Assembly (NCBI GenBank): GCA_028718605.1
Contig: JAQULM010000002.1
Coordinates: 186,001-250,000, forward strand
Direction of reading: 5' to 3'
Origin: Patescibacteria group bacterium
GTDB lineage: Bacteria; Patescibacteria; ABY1; UBA10025; JAHIVO01
DNA length: 64,000 nt
The position numbers and the translations under genes were made by a program. The notes beneath the pieces were generated by a model that was not told the DNA's origin, did no database searches, and worked only from the letters and a program-made list of their open reading frames with translations. This document shows, one piece after another, positions 8,701 to 23,700 of this stretch. Each line of letters begins with the position of its first letter. Position 1 is the stretch's first letter.

Positions 8701-11700
8701 CACGCATGCGGAGCATGTTTGTTCCGTGATCTATCGATGCGGTTTCGTCAATGGCCAAGTCCCCATACAATTGCACGCTCCCCAGATTATAATCAGGCGA
8801 CCCGGATGCCGGCGAAAGGACAAGATTATGATAGTTCCCGCCGGTTATATTAGTGGTGTCCGTTCCCCTGAATCGGAACGTTGATTCCTCCGAAGTGTAA
8901 TTTGATAAATAGAGGACATTATCTTTAATCGGTGTACCGCTACCGAGGAGGGTCCAGGTCTTGCTCACGCCGCTTGCCGCAGAGAGGTAATGGATGCTGC
9001 TGCAAGACTCGCCACAGCCACATATCTGCTGGCTAAACTCGCCCGCGATTTCAACCTCCCCCGTACCGACACCGCTCGTGGTGTAGTCGGCGCCGCTGCA
9101 GAGAGCCCCGAGCCCGAACATAAGGTTATTGAACGTCCACGTATTGCTCGAGTTGCTGAAATTACCGGTACCTCGGATTTCAACCGTACCGCCCCCCATG
9201 GTAACTGTTCCGGCACCGGCAAAATCACCGCCGATGACAGTCAAGTCTGAAGTGCCAGCGAGGGTGGTACCGGAACCGATTGACACATCGTTGTTGATGG
9301 TCGCGGTGGAAGCAACCGTCGTCGTACCGCTCCCTGAGGTAGTGAGGTTATACAGCGTGACTGCCCCAGACCCGCCGCCCAGGTTCCCCGTGCCGGACAT
9401 TGTGACGGTCGGCGTACCCGAAGTTGTATTGATGATACCGGTTGTGGTAGTGGTCAGGTCACCGCCGTTGACAGCTAGGTCGGCATTAATATTGAACGTG
9501 GAATCGGTGCCAACAGACACGTCGTTCGCGACCGTGGCCGGTGAGGTTAGAGTGGTGGTGGCGGTGGTACCGCTCCCAACGGCTACATTATAAAACGTGA
9601 TGGACGGCGAAGAACCGCCTCCGATAGCCCCGGTTCCGGTCATAGTGATGATTGGTGAGCCAGTGGTATAGTCAATGGTCGGCGAGGTGCCCGTCAGAAT
9701 AATATCGCCGCCGTTAACAGTAACATCGGAGTCCATGTTCACTATCGTTGAGTCCACGGTGATATCATTGGCAGCGATGATATTGCCATAGGCATGCGTA
9801 TTAATCATGTCGCCGCCGGTAAAAATAATATTGCCAAACGTACTATTGATGTCGGCAGACAGTGTCGTCCCCGTACCATCCATCTCCAGTACGCCGCCGC
9901 TCTCCGCGGTAAATACCCCGCCGCCTCCCGGCTCACCGGTATAGAAGAACTCCACATTACCGGAAACCGTCCATTGCCCGGCGCCGGTGTTTACCGTCCC
10001 TGTCGCCGCTGCGCTCAGCGCTTCAAGATTACCGGCGATGGTTACTGTCGGATCATTCGCAGCCCCAGTCAGGGTCATGTGGTCCTCCCCAATCACGACA
10101 TTGCCGGAAAAAATATAGGTACCAGCCAGCATAGTGACCGATTGGGGCGAAGCGGATGCGGCAGTATTCTCGAGCGATACGTCTCCTCCGTAGGTCCGGG
10201 CGTTCATGGACTGGTTGCCGAATTTCCCGTCAAATGCCAAGTCAGCAGTAATGGTGCCGCCGGTAGGAAAGGCGTTACTGATAGAATAGTACCGCAGGAT
10301 TCCGTCGCCTGAAATCGTGCCGGTAAGCGTCAGAGAGCTGGCGCTGTTTAGGGAAAGGGTTCTGCCTGAAGCGATTGAAAGGGTGTCGTTCGCCGCCACG
10401 GTGAGTGTGCCGGAAACGCTGAGATCAGACGCCTGGAGCGTGATGGTGCCGGTTGAAGACGGGTTGATAGTTACGTTGTTAAACGCATTACCGCCGCCGG
10501 CAATCGTATTGGCGGTGCCGGTCATGGTCACCGTGCCGCTGTTATGGGTAAACGTACCGCTATTGGCAAGGTTGCCACCGACCGAGAGCGTATCGCCGGG
10601 CGCCGTCACGGTGCCGTTGGTAATCGTGAAGTTATGGGTCACGGTTGTCGGCTTATTCGCGAAACTCCATGCCCCGCCCGTACCATCAAAAGTGACATCG
10701 TAAAAAGACGAAGAGCTATTGTCGATGGTTTCCCCGGACGTGGTCGATGTAAATGAAATATTCTCTGAACCCGCTGTGTACGTTCCGGACGTCCCGACAC
10801 TCCACGAGCCGGAAACATACAATCCAGGTCCGCCTGAATTCGCAAGCGTGCCACCATTCTGGACCTCGAGATCGTGGGTGTATAGATAATCAGACCGCGG
10901 CGTTCCACCTCCAACCTGCTCAAGTGTCACGGTAGTATTTGGTAAAATGCTCAACTTTTCACTTTCATACGGCCCGCCGCCGTCCAAGTTAATGGTATAG
11001 CCGGCTGCGGATATACAATCGAACATTACGTCCTCGTCATAACCAGCATCGTATTTGTTAAAATCCGAGCCGTCGAGGCTTGGGGTGCCGCTGCCGCCAA
11101 CGGACAAGACGTTTGCGCTCAAGGCCATGCCGGTGATGTTGCCGGATACAAACTTAGTAATGGCCGTCGATTCCGCTGCTAAGTCTACTAAATCGAGCCA
11201 AACGGTAATGGTGTCGCCGGCCGTCGGTGTGCCGATGGTGATAGTCCATTCCCCATTTGCCACCGAGCCTGTTTGGGCCTGTCTCGATGAATTAATCGCC
11301 GCGGCAACGATAGTATCATCGCTCGCGTTTGACGTCCCGCTTACGGTGACCGACGAGAAGTCCCAGCATTGGTTGTTGCTGACGTTGGCATTGGTGCCGT
11401 CGTACGCGCGGATGTGGTACGTACCGCTGCAGGCATTGGAATCCCGAACCGATACGTAGTGTATCGTCTGGGCAGTTCCGTTCATGTTCAGGTACCACGC
11501 GGTATCGGCTGTCTGGCTCTGGAGCGTCACGACCTGGCCCGAAGCGCCATTGAACGTAAGACTATTTGTTACAGTCGTTATCGAACCATTTGCGAACGTA
11601 ATCGTCTTCGCGCCGCCGATACCCGAAACGGAAAGGTTGCGGAATGTATTGTCGCCCGAAATAGCAGCAGCGCCCGTTGATGTCAAGTACACAGTGCTAT

Positions 11701-14700
11701 TATTATGCACAAACGCACCGCCGGTATTGAGGAAACTGCCCGCCACCGACAACGTGCCGCCGGACGGCGCGGTCAGAGTTCCGCCGGAAACCGTCAGTGT
11801 GCCGTTGAGCGTCGTCGTACCGGACATTGTCGTGCTCCCGGCCGACACCTCGAAATGGTGCAGCGACTGACCGGCGGTTGTCAGCGTCTTGCTTGAACCG
11901 TTCATTTTGAGCGTATTGCCGGATGTCGCCGTGAAAGTGGCGTTTGTGCCGGTGAAATCCACATTGCCGCCAAACGTCCATGTCCCCGTACCTGTTGTAA
12001 CCGTTTTGCTGTTCGTATCAGACCCGAATGACAGGTTGCTGGCAGTTACCGTGACAGTCGGGTTATTCGTGGCACCGTCCAGGGTTATGCCGCCCGTACC
12101 GGTTGATTTGACTGTCAGGTTGCCGCTCGAAAGCGTATGGGTGCCGGAATCGAGGACGTATGAAAGGCTTGATGTCGTTCCGGTATTTTCGAATTCCAGA
12201 TCAGCACCCCATGTACGTGGGTTGATAGTCACGTTCCCGCCTAAATCCTTGGCGTCATACTGGAAATCACAGTTAATGGTAGTCCCGGTGACATCAGTAT
12301 TATCCCGGTATATAACGTTGCCGTCGCCCGTTAGCGTCCCGCCGATGCTGATGCCAGGAGATGCATTATCGCTGTATAGAACAGTGACCGTATGCCCCGT
12401 ATCGATCGAGACTGTATCCGTTGCGCCGATATTCAGCTTGGAGGCGAGCGTCAGGTTTGAAACAAGGTTCAGTGTCTCGGCGCCGGAACTGATATTCGTC
12501 CCGATTGTGTTCAGCGTCTGGCCCCCAGCATCAAGGGTACTCGTCACACCGTCCGACCCGACAGCGATAACTGATGTTCCATAGTCCACCGTGAGCATTG
12601 CCGGGGGGGCAATCGTCAGGTCGTGCGATACGTAGAACGACTCAAAAGTGTACGTCGTTTCAGATACCGGGTCTATTTCAAGATCATAATACGAAAACGC
12701 GCCAGCGTTCACCGTCATACCACTCCCGACGTACCTGAACAGTGAGGTGCCCCCAGTCATCGTGAGAGATACCAGTGGCGATCCCGAATATGACAGTTCC
12801 CATGTCTTCGCGCCCGGATTGAGGATATGATGAAAACTACACTCATCCCCGCAGCTGCACGAACCGCCGGTAATTTGGCCTGCGATCTTCATCTTGCTCG
12901 CGCCGGACGCGGTCGATGTTGTCTTGTTTGCCGTGCAGGGCGATGGCGCGGTCAAGGAAATATTATTCAGGTTCCAGTCTGTTGCTGGTGACGCGCCGGT
13001 GCCGCCGACCGTGCCGGAAGCATTTCCGAGTGTTACGGTGCCGCCGGTCAGATTCACAATCCCAGCGCCGGTAAAGTCGCCGCCCTGGATGTCGATGCTG
13101 CTCGTACCGGACAGCGTCCCAGCTGCTACCGTGAGGTCACCGACAAGCGTCGCCCCATCCGTAAAGCTCCACCCGCCGTTCGCATTATTGAAAACAATAT
13201 TATTCCAGTTGCTCATGTTCGAAATCGTCTTGCCGGTCGTGTTCGCGTCAAACGTCACCGTCCCGCTCGAATGGGTGAAAAAGTCGCCCGTCCAGTTGCC
13301 GCCGACGGTGAATGTCGCGTAACTGCCCGGCGCAACGAACGATGTGCCGCTAATAATAGTCACGTCGTTATTTACGTCCAAATCCATCAGGAACGCAGCT
13401 CCGGTTACAGTGCATCCGAAGTGGTCGCCATCGCCGATGGTTAAATTATTGTTTATGGTTATTTCTCCCGTCTGGTCATTGCTCAAAGTATGCGACGCTC
13501 CATTCACGCTGGGCTTTACCTCAAGATTGTAGTACGTCGCGTCAGGCACGAACGTACTATTGCCGCCGGTGAAACTAAACGTGGAGGTCGATGGTGTCAC
13601 ACTGCCCCCGATGACCAAAGGCGAACCGTTGTGCGTTAATGCCCACGTCTTTGCCCCGGCATCCAATGTATTGCCTGCCGATACCGTCAGCGTGCCGCCA
13701 ACGGTGTTGGTGCCAGTACCCTGGGCTGTAACAGTATACGTGCTCCCCGAGAATGTGAGGTTATTGAATGACCAGGTTGACTCCAGACCGTCAGAACCGA
13801 AATTCCGTGCTGCCGCAACCGACTGGGTAAAGGTGCCGCCGGTAAATACCAGTGAACCGCACGTTCCGAAGCACTGGACGTCCCCATTCACCGTGACATC
13901 CTGCGAACCCCAGACCAATCCCGCCGCATGCGTTAGGTCGTTCAAGACCGACATCGCGGCAGTGTTATTCCAGCTTCCAGCAGCATTATTAAAAAATACA
14001 TCATAAAACGGCTGGCCGCCTGGTGCGATCGTCTCCGTGGTAGCTGAGAGGAACTGAACCTGGGAAATGTCCTGATTAAAGGTGCCGGTAGTGGTCCATG
14101 AACCACCGATTTTGAATGTCGGACCCTTGCCGTCATTCGTGATCGTAATCGTCCCCTCATTCAGCAAGTCGTGCGTCTCGAGGGAGTCAAAAGTGCCATT
14201 TTCCTCACCCCATGTGCTCGTCATCGTAAAGGTGGTTCCTGAAAGCACTCGGAACCGCTCATCGTCGTAGTCATCAGAATAATCTATCGGCCACAGCAGT
14301 TCATTCCATCCAGGCCCATACTGATTACTTTGGTCAATCGGATAGCCATGCACAATATCCTCGTCGTAATACCGATTATATGCTTGCGTTAAGTTTGTTT
14401 TTGAAATCGTCGCGCTTTCGCTCGTGCTTCCCAGCGTCAGTGAATGGGGGGTGAGTACCATGCCGGTGATATCGCCTGAACCGTCATACTTCGTAATCGC
14501 CGTCGCTTCACTCGCCTCCCCGACGCCATCGACCCAGACAGAGATAATGGCATCCGCCGACTGGGCTCCGATCATGATGCTGAATGGGTAGGTCCCTTCG
14601 CACGTGATCTGGTCAGTCTGGGGAAGGCGATCATCGCCAACCGCGATAGCGACCGTCTGGTCGCACAGTGTCGAATCGGTAATTCCTGACACAGTTATAA

Positions 14701-17700
14701 ACGTGAAGTCCCAGCAATGGTTATTGCTCACGTTCGAATTGGTCCCATCGTACGCCTGGATATTGTACGTGCCGGAACACGCGTCCGAATCGCGGACTGA
14801 AACATAATTGATTGTCTGTGAGGTACCATTCATCTTGAGGTTCCAGTGCACATCGTTGGTTTGGCTCTTGAGCGTGACCACCTGCCCTGAATCACCGTCA
14901 AATATCAGCGTATGGGTAACGGTCGTGGTTGAACCGTCCGCAAAGGTCACGGTCTTCGCCGCGCCTGGCTGGATGGTGAAATCGTAGAACGTATTGTTGC
15001 CTGACACTGACGCCGCAGCAGCCGTGGTAAGCGACACACTGCTGTTATTGTGGGTAAAGGTGCCGCCGGTGTTCAGGAAGCTGCCAGCGACAGACAGGGC
15101 GCCCCCGGACGGCGCGGTGAGAATACCGCCGGAGATGGTAAGCGTACCGGTGAGGGCTGCAGCGCCGACCATGGTCGTGCTGCCGGAAGCAACCTCAAAG
15201 CTATTCATAGAATTGCCCCCGGAGGTTAATGTCTTGCTGGTACCGGTCATCTTGAGGAGATTGGACGCATAGAATCCTCCAGTGCCGAAATTGACGCTGC
15301 CAGCGACCGTATAGGTTCCGGTGCCGGTCGAAATTTCCGCGCTGCCGGTGCTGTTTTCCATCAAGTAGAAACCGCCGGTAATGTCCAGCGCGGGATTGTA
15401 TGTGTCGCCATTAACCGACGCGGCAAACCCGTTATCCGAAATTATATAGAATGAACCGCCGACCGTAATCGTTCCGGCCACAGTACCCAGGTAGAATGTC
15501 CTGGTGCTATCGGTGGCATTGGTGTACAGCTCCAGATCCCCACCGTACGCACGCGTTATCACGTCCGGGTTCACGCCAGCGGTTGTCGCATCGTACCGCA
15601 TGACACAACTGATTGTCCCGGTCGCGGGAAACGTATTGCCCGACTGGTACGTCAGCCGGCCAGCCCCGGAGATCGTGCCGCTCAAGGTTACAGATCCTGT
15701 CGAGGTGACAGTCACCGTCCTGCTTGTTTCGATGGCCAGTTCCTTGGATGAATACACGGTGAGTGTATTAGTAACGCTGAAGTCGGTGCCAGTCACGGTC
15801 GAGAGGGTGCCATTCGCGCCGAAATTATAGAACGCAGTCCCTCCGGCAGTAATGGTTCCGCTGGCGCCGCTCATGCGTACCGTATTGTTCGCGGTGGCCG
15901 TATAGGTACACGCAGTCAAATCGATGTTACCGCCTATGGTCCACGTGCCGGTACCTGAATTGATGGTGTTGGTCGCACCGGCTGTGCACGACAAATTACC
16001 ACCAATGGTAGATGACGGATTGTTCGTCGTGCCATTGACTGTGACTGCGTTAACGCCGTCGCCAATGAGCAAATTATTAGTAATTATTAAGGTTGATGGC
16101 AGCGTATACGCTGGATTGCCGGCGCCGGACGGCTGGAGGTACAGGCGATAAAACGAAAGGGAACCGTACGTCGTACTCGCAATGTTGGTTGCTCCCGTAC
16201 CTGTATACCGTACCGTTGAGGTCTGCGGGGAAAACATGCCTGAGGTTGACACCAGCGGTGTGCCACTATCGGTAAAATTCCATTGCTTCGCGCCCGCGTA
16301 CAGGAGGTGGCGGCAATCGTTCCTCCCCTCCATGATCATACACGTCGCGGCATATCCCTGGATCGTCATGACATTATCGACCGTCATGCTTCCACTCCCA
16401 ATCGCCGTCGTAATATCGCCCGCATTGCTGCCCGTTTGCTGGAACACCAGGTTGTAAAATGTCCAGTCTGAATCGCCGCCGATCTGCCCATCATCATAGT
16501 TGCCGACAAAGCCGATGGTGACCGTAGGGGTGCCTGTTGAGTAGGTAATCGTGCCGTCGCCGGTGATGCTGCCGCCGTTCACCGTCACACTCTGATCTGC
16601 ATAGAGGAACGTCCCACTCCCGACGGTCAAATTTCCGGAGAGCGTCGCTGCGTTGGTCGCGACAGTCACGCTTGCCGAACCGGACGTCGTCAGGTTATAA
16701 ATTGTTTGACCGCCCGAAGTATAGTTCTTACTCGCGCCCGTCATCGTAAACGTATGCCCAGAGGTTGCGGTGAACGTGTCGCAGTTCGTCAGATCCAAAT
16801 GACCACCGATTGTCCAGGTGCCAGTGCCCGTCTCCACAGTCGTTGATGCGCCGGCAGTACAGCTGAAATCAGTTCCGACGGCAATGTTTGTGTTTTGCGC
16901 CGTACCAGTCATTGTGACACTGTTCGTCCCGTTCCCTACGAGCAGGCTGCCATTGACCCGCAAGGGATTGCCGGAAGACGCATATGGCAGGGTGAAGGTA
17001 GCGGTATCAGTCGGCTGAAGCCGCAGGTCATAGTAGTAATTCGTCGTCGCATTAGTGGCACTCGCAATATTGAGCGATGTGCTGCCTGCATAGATAAATA
17101 CTGACGTCGATCCGACGATCCGGCCTTGGTTCACAAATGGCGCCGATGAAGCCGCGACGTTTGCGAGCGTCCAGGTCTTCGTCCCCAAGTTGAGCGTATG
17201 GTACACGTCGCATGCATCGTCAAAATTGGTATCGGCGCAGGAGGTGGTCAAAACCCCGTTGATTGTCATGATACCGCCTCCGGCCGCTGTCGTTGTCAGG
17301 TTCGAAGAAGAAATCGAAAGGGTGAGATTATAGAACGTCCACCCGGTATCGCCACCCAGGCTACCGGTGCCTGATAGCGTGAATGTCGGCGTGCCCGAGG
17401 AATAGGTCAGGATGCCATCGCCCGTGGCGCTGCCTGTTACGGTAACTCCGGCGTTCGCATTAAGCGTCGTGCCGCTTCCGACAGTCAGCGTGCCGATCAT
17501 AACAGCGGACTGGACAGTCACGGTGCCAGTTCCCGTCGTCGTCAGTGATGTTACCGTCAAGCTGGCGCCATAGAAATTGACCGACGCGCCGTTCATGACA
17601 AACACGCCGGTTGAGTTGCTGGATCCCAACGAAAAATCAATGCTGCCGGTTACGGTCCACGTGCCAGCACCTGGCGCGAGATATTCCGTGCCTGATCCCG

Positions 17701-20700
17701 CCCCGAGGTAATCGATGCTGCCCGTAATATTCACCGTCGGATCGTACGTATTCGCAAGTACCTGCATCCCACCGTTATTTGCCGCGGTGATATTGAAATC
17801 ACCGATAAAGGTAAATGTCTGGCTAAAATCCGTGCCGAGCTGGATCTGCTTGAGGCTGGTATCGTAGCTATAGAAATCGACATTGCCGCCAAACGTCCGG
17901 CCGCCGATTTGGTACCCGCTCGGCTGGTCCGTGATATCGAACCGGACCGGGCAGGAAATCGTGCCATTGGTCGGGAATGCCGGCTGCCCGCTGACGATAA
18001 ACGTGCCGGAGCCGGACAGCGTACCGCCGAAGGAGAATGACGACCCGCTCATCGTCAGGGACGTACCGCTGCCGATCGAAATCGCATTCGTCGCAGACAC
18101 TATCAAAATATTAGACACGGTAATGTCCCCTGTGGTTGTGACTGTTTCGCCTGTCGCAACAGTCAAGCTGGCCAGCGTCCATGGCGTCGTACCGCCGAGG
18201 TTACCGGTCTCGTTCATGGTGACGACGCCCGTCGTGGTAAGATTGACCGTCCCGTTGCCGGTGAATCCGCCGCCGTTGATCGTGAGATTGCCGCCGCCGG
18301 AAACCGTACCAGCAGTTACCGTTACCGCGCCATCAACGCTGACGGTATTAGACTGGTCCCAGCTCCATCCGCCGCCGGAACCGTTGAACGTAAGATTATA
18401 AAATGAAATATCTCCGGTTAACGTACACCCTACACCGGTTGCGGTGAATGTCGCTGTCGGGGTGCCGCTGTAGCTCAAGGTTCCCTCGCCGGCAACAAGG
18501 TCCCCGCCGGCTGACAGCGCATTCGCAGCCATGTTCAATGTTGCAGAAGCGCCAATGTATATGTCACCGTCGGCGCCGGAGCAATCTGACGCTGGGGACG
18601 TCGTGATCGTGCCGCCAGGCGTCAAGGTATCTCCCCCCCAAATATACAGTTTGGCCCCGTCATTCACCACCAGATTGTTGGAATTGGACGTAAATGGGAT
18701 ATCCGTATCATCGTCATAGTCATACTGGCCGAGGTTTGCGTTCGATGTCGGTCCTGCGTCCTCATGCCGCACGATGACGCGATTCTGATACAAATTGATG
18801 CCGGTGAGATTTGATCCGCTGCTTCGGGTTACAGTTACTGCATCCGGGGTCTCGCCATCCAAGAACACGGTAACCACAGCGCCCGCAGCAGCAGTCACGC
18901 TGGAAATGCTGTAGGTGCCACCGCTGGACGTACACGTATTTGAATACGACCCCAAACCATTAACCTTCAGGGTAACCGTGAGGTTATCCGTTGAACAGTT
19001 GTATGTTGTCGAACCCTCGTTTGTATAAATAGTGCCGGAAATGGTCAGGACGGCTGAAAATGTCCAGTTGGTATTATTGGTCGAATCGACGTTTGAACTG
19101 TCCGTTGCATCAATCGTGCTTCCGATCGCATTCGAATCCTTGACATCGACGTCGTACACCACGGGGCTGCCCGAGACATTAAACCGCCACTGGGTTCCGG
19201 CCGTATTGCTGCGCAAGTATATTTTATTCGAATCCGATGAATTGAGGTTTAATGTCGATGTCACTGCAAAAGAGTACGTCGGCCCGACCGGGAACCGCAG
19301 TTTGGCATTGCCAGTTGTCACATTCAGCGTCCCAACTGAGTAATTGTACCCGCTTGCAAAAATTACCGAGGGGTCGGTCTGGGCATCAGTGCCCGAGGAA
19401 TTAGTAATGGTCAGGGTGCTGAAGGTAATCGTCCCCGTAACCGTTTGCTGGCTCGCGCCGCCCAGGAGGACAGTACCGCTGCCGTGCGTGAACGTGCCGG
19501 AATTGGTAAAGTTGCCGTTTACCGTGAGGGTATCGGATGGCGGCGCTGTTACCGCACCGAGCGTAATATTCAGCGCTCCATTTAACTGGGCTCCCTCTGT
19601 AAACGCCCATGCGCCGCCAGAACCGGCAAACGTAACATTATAGAAGGACCCGCTTGGGGTTATCGTCTTACCGGTCGTTGTGGCGTCAAACGTAACAGTT
19701 GAACCGGTGGGAGCAGACGCCATGCCGCCAGTAAAGCTCCAACTCCCTCCGACGGTAAAAGTGGCAGAGTTCGAAAGCGTAAACTGACAAAACCCCGAGA
19801 GCGTCACATCACCGTTCACGTCTAGATTCCGGTCATTCGTATTGTCGGTAACCACCAAGGCATCTGACATCACGTGGTCGTTCGTGATCGTATACGCGTT
19901 ACTCACAATAATTTTACCGGTGCCGCCCGCTGAATAGGTAACCGTCGGCGTGCTCGATACGGGATTGGTATGGGTAAGATTATAGAACGTCCAGTCGTTC
20001 GATCCTGACGTCGAGCCAAAACCGACGCTCGTACTCACATTATGCGTGAAGGTGCCCGCGGAAAGCGTCACGATACCGCTGCCGGTCCACCCGCCATTCG
20101 CGGTGATGCTGCCAGAACCGGATAGCGTGCCGTTGATCGCGGCAGCACCCACGACCGTCATGGTCGTGCCTGACGGCGGGGTCAGTGTTGTTGTGGCGCC
20201 GACAGTCAATGTGCTGCTGAAAGCGACCGTCGGATCCGTCGTGTCGTCCAAATCAATCGTTAGCCCGCCGCATGAGGAGCAGGTCGTGGAAACCGCGCCG
20301 CTGAACGTGTACGTTCCCGAAGCCGCTGACGTTACCGTGCGAGCAGTTCCGCTACCGCTATAGAAATTAACTGTGCCGCCGTACGTGCGCGCATCGAATA
20401 CAGCCGCAGGAATGCTGCCGGCAGAAGCGTCAAACCGGACTGGAACGGTAATTGTCGCGGCCGTGCCAGGCCCGCCTGTCGTCGTGCTATTGAATATCAG
20501 CGTTCCGGTACCTGATATTGTCCCCGTGCCGGCAATATCCGTCGTGCCAGAGTGCGTCAATCCGACGACTGAGAGGGACAACGTGTCCCCGCTCGCGACA
20601 GTCAATGTCCCGGCCACAGCGAGGGCGGAAGTCTGGAGGGTTATCGTGCTCGACGACGAGGGATCAATCTCGAGGTTGGCGAGTGTCTGGCTGCCGCCGG

Positions 20701-23700
20701 TAATCGTTCTTGACGTGCCGGTCATCTTCACCGTCGAACCTGTCGCAGTAACCGTATCGCTTAAAACAAGATCGCCATTCATAGTGACTGTTCCGCCGCT
20801 TGCGATCGTGACGTCCGCGCCAGAGAGCGTCACGTGGTAGTACGTATCATCCGAGGTGCTCTTAAGCGTACCAGTACCGTTCATGATGAGCGTTCCGTTG
20901 GTTTCCGCTGTAAAGACGCCGTTAGCCGGAGTTTCCCCGCCAACGCCAAAATGCGCGGAACCGCTCACAGTCCACGTGCTTGCTCCCGCATTGAGGGTAG
21001 TGTGCCCGTTTGTTCCAGCTATCGTAAGGTCTCCACTGACAGCAACCGACGGATCATTCGTGGCAGCGGTAAGCGTCAGCGTAGTTGTCGGATCATCAAT
21101 CATCTTCAGGTCGCCTATAACCGTAAAAGACCCCGCAAGCATCGTGACAATGCGGGCTCCTCCCAGCAGCTCTGTGCCAAGTGTGCCCACGATTACGTCC
21201 CCGGTAAACGTCCGTGCGGTAATGCTCTGGTTGTTGTTCTTGGGATTGATGTACGTTATCGCGATACTCATCGTGCCGGTGCCCGGAAACGCGGTGGATC
21301 CGTAATACACGAGTATGCCATCCCCCGTAATTGTGCCCCCTAATGATATTGAAGTGGTGACTTTAATGGTCTTGGATACATTGACGGAAAATACTGAGCT
21401 GGCGTCAACGGTCAGCGTGCCGCTGATAGTCATGCTGTGAGTGGCGGTCGTGGTCGGACCTGAAATCCGCAAACTGCTCAAGGTATTTGATGCGTCAACG
21501 CCGAGATTGCCGGATGCTCCCAACGTAACAGTCCCCGCAGTAAAATAGATCGTCCCGGTTCCCGTAATATCGCCGCCATTCACTGTCAGGTCCCCGGTAC
21601 CGCCCAGTGTCGCGCTATCTGCGATTGTGATATCGAGTGCCACAGTCGTTGTCGCACCGACAGAAAACGAGGAGCCCGCATCGATCGTGACGCCGCCGGC
21701 TATCACGCTGGTCGCTGTATCAGTATACATCGCACCCGCATCGTCAACGTGCACGTTGCCGCTCGTCCCCTGTGTTGTCACGGTACCGCCCGGATCGAGA
21801 GAATCGCTCCCATTGATATGCAGCTCGATGCCAGAAGAAACAGTGAGGTTTGGCGAGGTGCCGCTGTACAGGATATCAGTATCGGACACTACGCCCTTTG
21901 CCGTGAAGATGTTCGCATTGGTAATCGTGCCCGTGTTGTCAGCGCGAACCGCGAGCCGGTCCTGGTACAGCGCGATGCCGCTCGTCGCCGCACCAGTGCT
22001 CGCCACGACCGTTGTGGCCTTTTCAGTTTCGCCGTCTAGGTACACGAGCACATTACTGCCGGACTGTACCATCACGTTGTTAATCGTCCAGTCGCCTGAT
22101 GACGTTTCCGCGGTGCACGCGCCGCCGCCGCACGCAGTCGTGGAACCGTCAACAACAAGCACGACGGTTTTTGCTGCTGAAGTAATCTTGGTATTCTCAT
22201 CAGTCTGATACACTGACCCCGACATGGTAACAGCGAAATACCAGTCAAGGTTATGCCCTGAGTTTACGCTATTTGAGGCATAGACTGGCGCCCATACGGA
22301 GGCATCAGAATCTCTGACGTCTACATAGCTCACGCTGATTGTTGAATAGAAGTATGTCGGATAATATGTGCCATCGGATGTGCTTCGCAAATAAATGAGA
22401 TTTCCGGATGCACCGGTGAGCGTCAGCGCCCCATTGACATACCAGCCGCCCGAATCGAAATTCAGGTGCGTGCCCCCTTGGGTGGCGGTAAATGCCCCAG
22501 TGAGCTCAAAGAATCCGTTGAAGGTGACGCCCGTTGCGTTCGTATTTGTCACTTCCACCGCGCCGAAGTTACTCATGCCATCCAGGCTCCCCGAAAAACT
22601 CTGCGCTCCCGTTCCCGCGATTGTCATCTGGCCGCCATTATCAGCAAACGTACCGCCATTCGTATAATCACCAAGTACCCGGAACGCGGTATCCGAAACA
22701 GTGCTTGGCGCAGACAGTACTCCCGCCTCATTAATGGTTATTGCTCCGGTAATCGTCGTTGTGGGATCATTTGTATTTAAATCAAGCGTGACCGCAGAAT
22801 AAACGGTAGTAATGTCCAACGTCGAATGGAGGGTCAGTGTGCCAGCGCCTGCTATGACGCTCATCGGACTGACGTTCGTAGAATAAATTTCTATCGGACC
22901 GTAATCCGTACGCGCACTCATGGTCTGGTTGCCGGCTGTTGCATCAAATCTTATCGTCGTGCTCCATGAGAGGGTGCCGGTCGTGGGGAACGCAGTCGTC
23001 GGCTTGTAGACAAACGTACCCGAACCGAGAATACTTGAATTATTTGGAAAGGTCAGGGTTCCCGTCGAGGCGAGGGTGAGGGCCCTGCCGGTTTCGATTT
23101 CTACCTGAGTCGTCGCAGTGATGTTCAAGGTACCCGCAACCGTTGGGTCATTGGTACCGCCGGAAGCCACGACAACTCCCCGATAGCTGCTGCCGTCACC
23201 AAGTGTTAAGTTATTGAAACTCGTATCGCTCGAGCCGTCGATCTGAACGTCCCCCGTGCTTGCCATGAGCACGGTGCCAGCATCGTGAGTAAACGTACCG
23301 TTGTCCGTCAAGTTGCCGTTGAGCGTGAGGGTCGTCGACGATGGCGCTAAAACAACTGTACTCGCGCCAATCGTGAACGCGCCACCGATGCTCACCGTCG
23401 GGTCGGTGGTGTCGTCCAGGTCCAGGGTGAGGCCGCCGATACAGCCGCTGCAGGTCGTGGTGACAGAAGAGCTGAAGGTAAACGTCCCGCTCGCCGGCGC
23501 TGTAATGAACGCGCCGAGATCAACATTACTGGCATAAAATTCCACGGGGCCACCATAGGTCCGAGCGTCAAATATCGTGCTCGTGATGTCGGCTGACGTC
23601 GCATCGAAGCGCACGACGGAACTGAGGGTGCCCCCGCTCCCGGGACCGGCTGATAGATTGTTGAATCTCAACGTGCCGGCACCTGAGATCGTGCCATTGA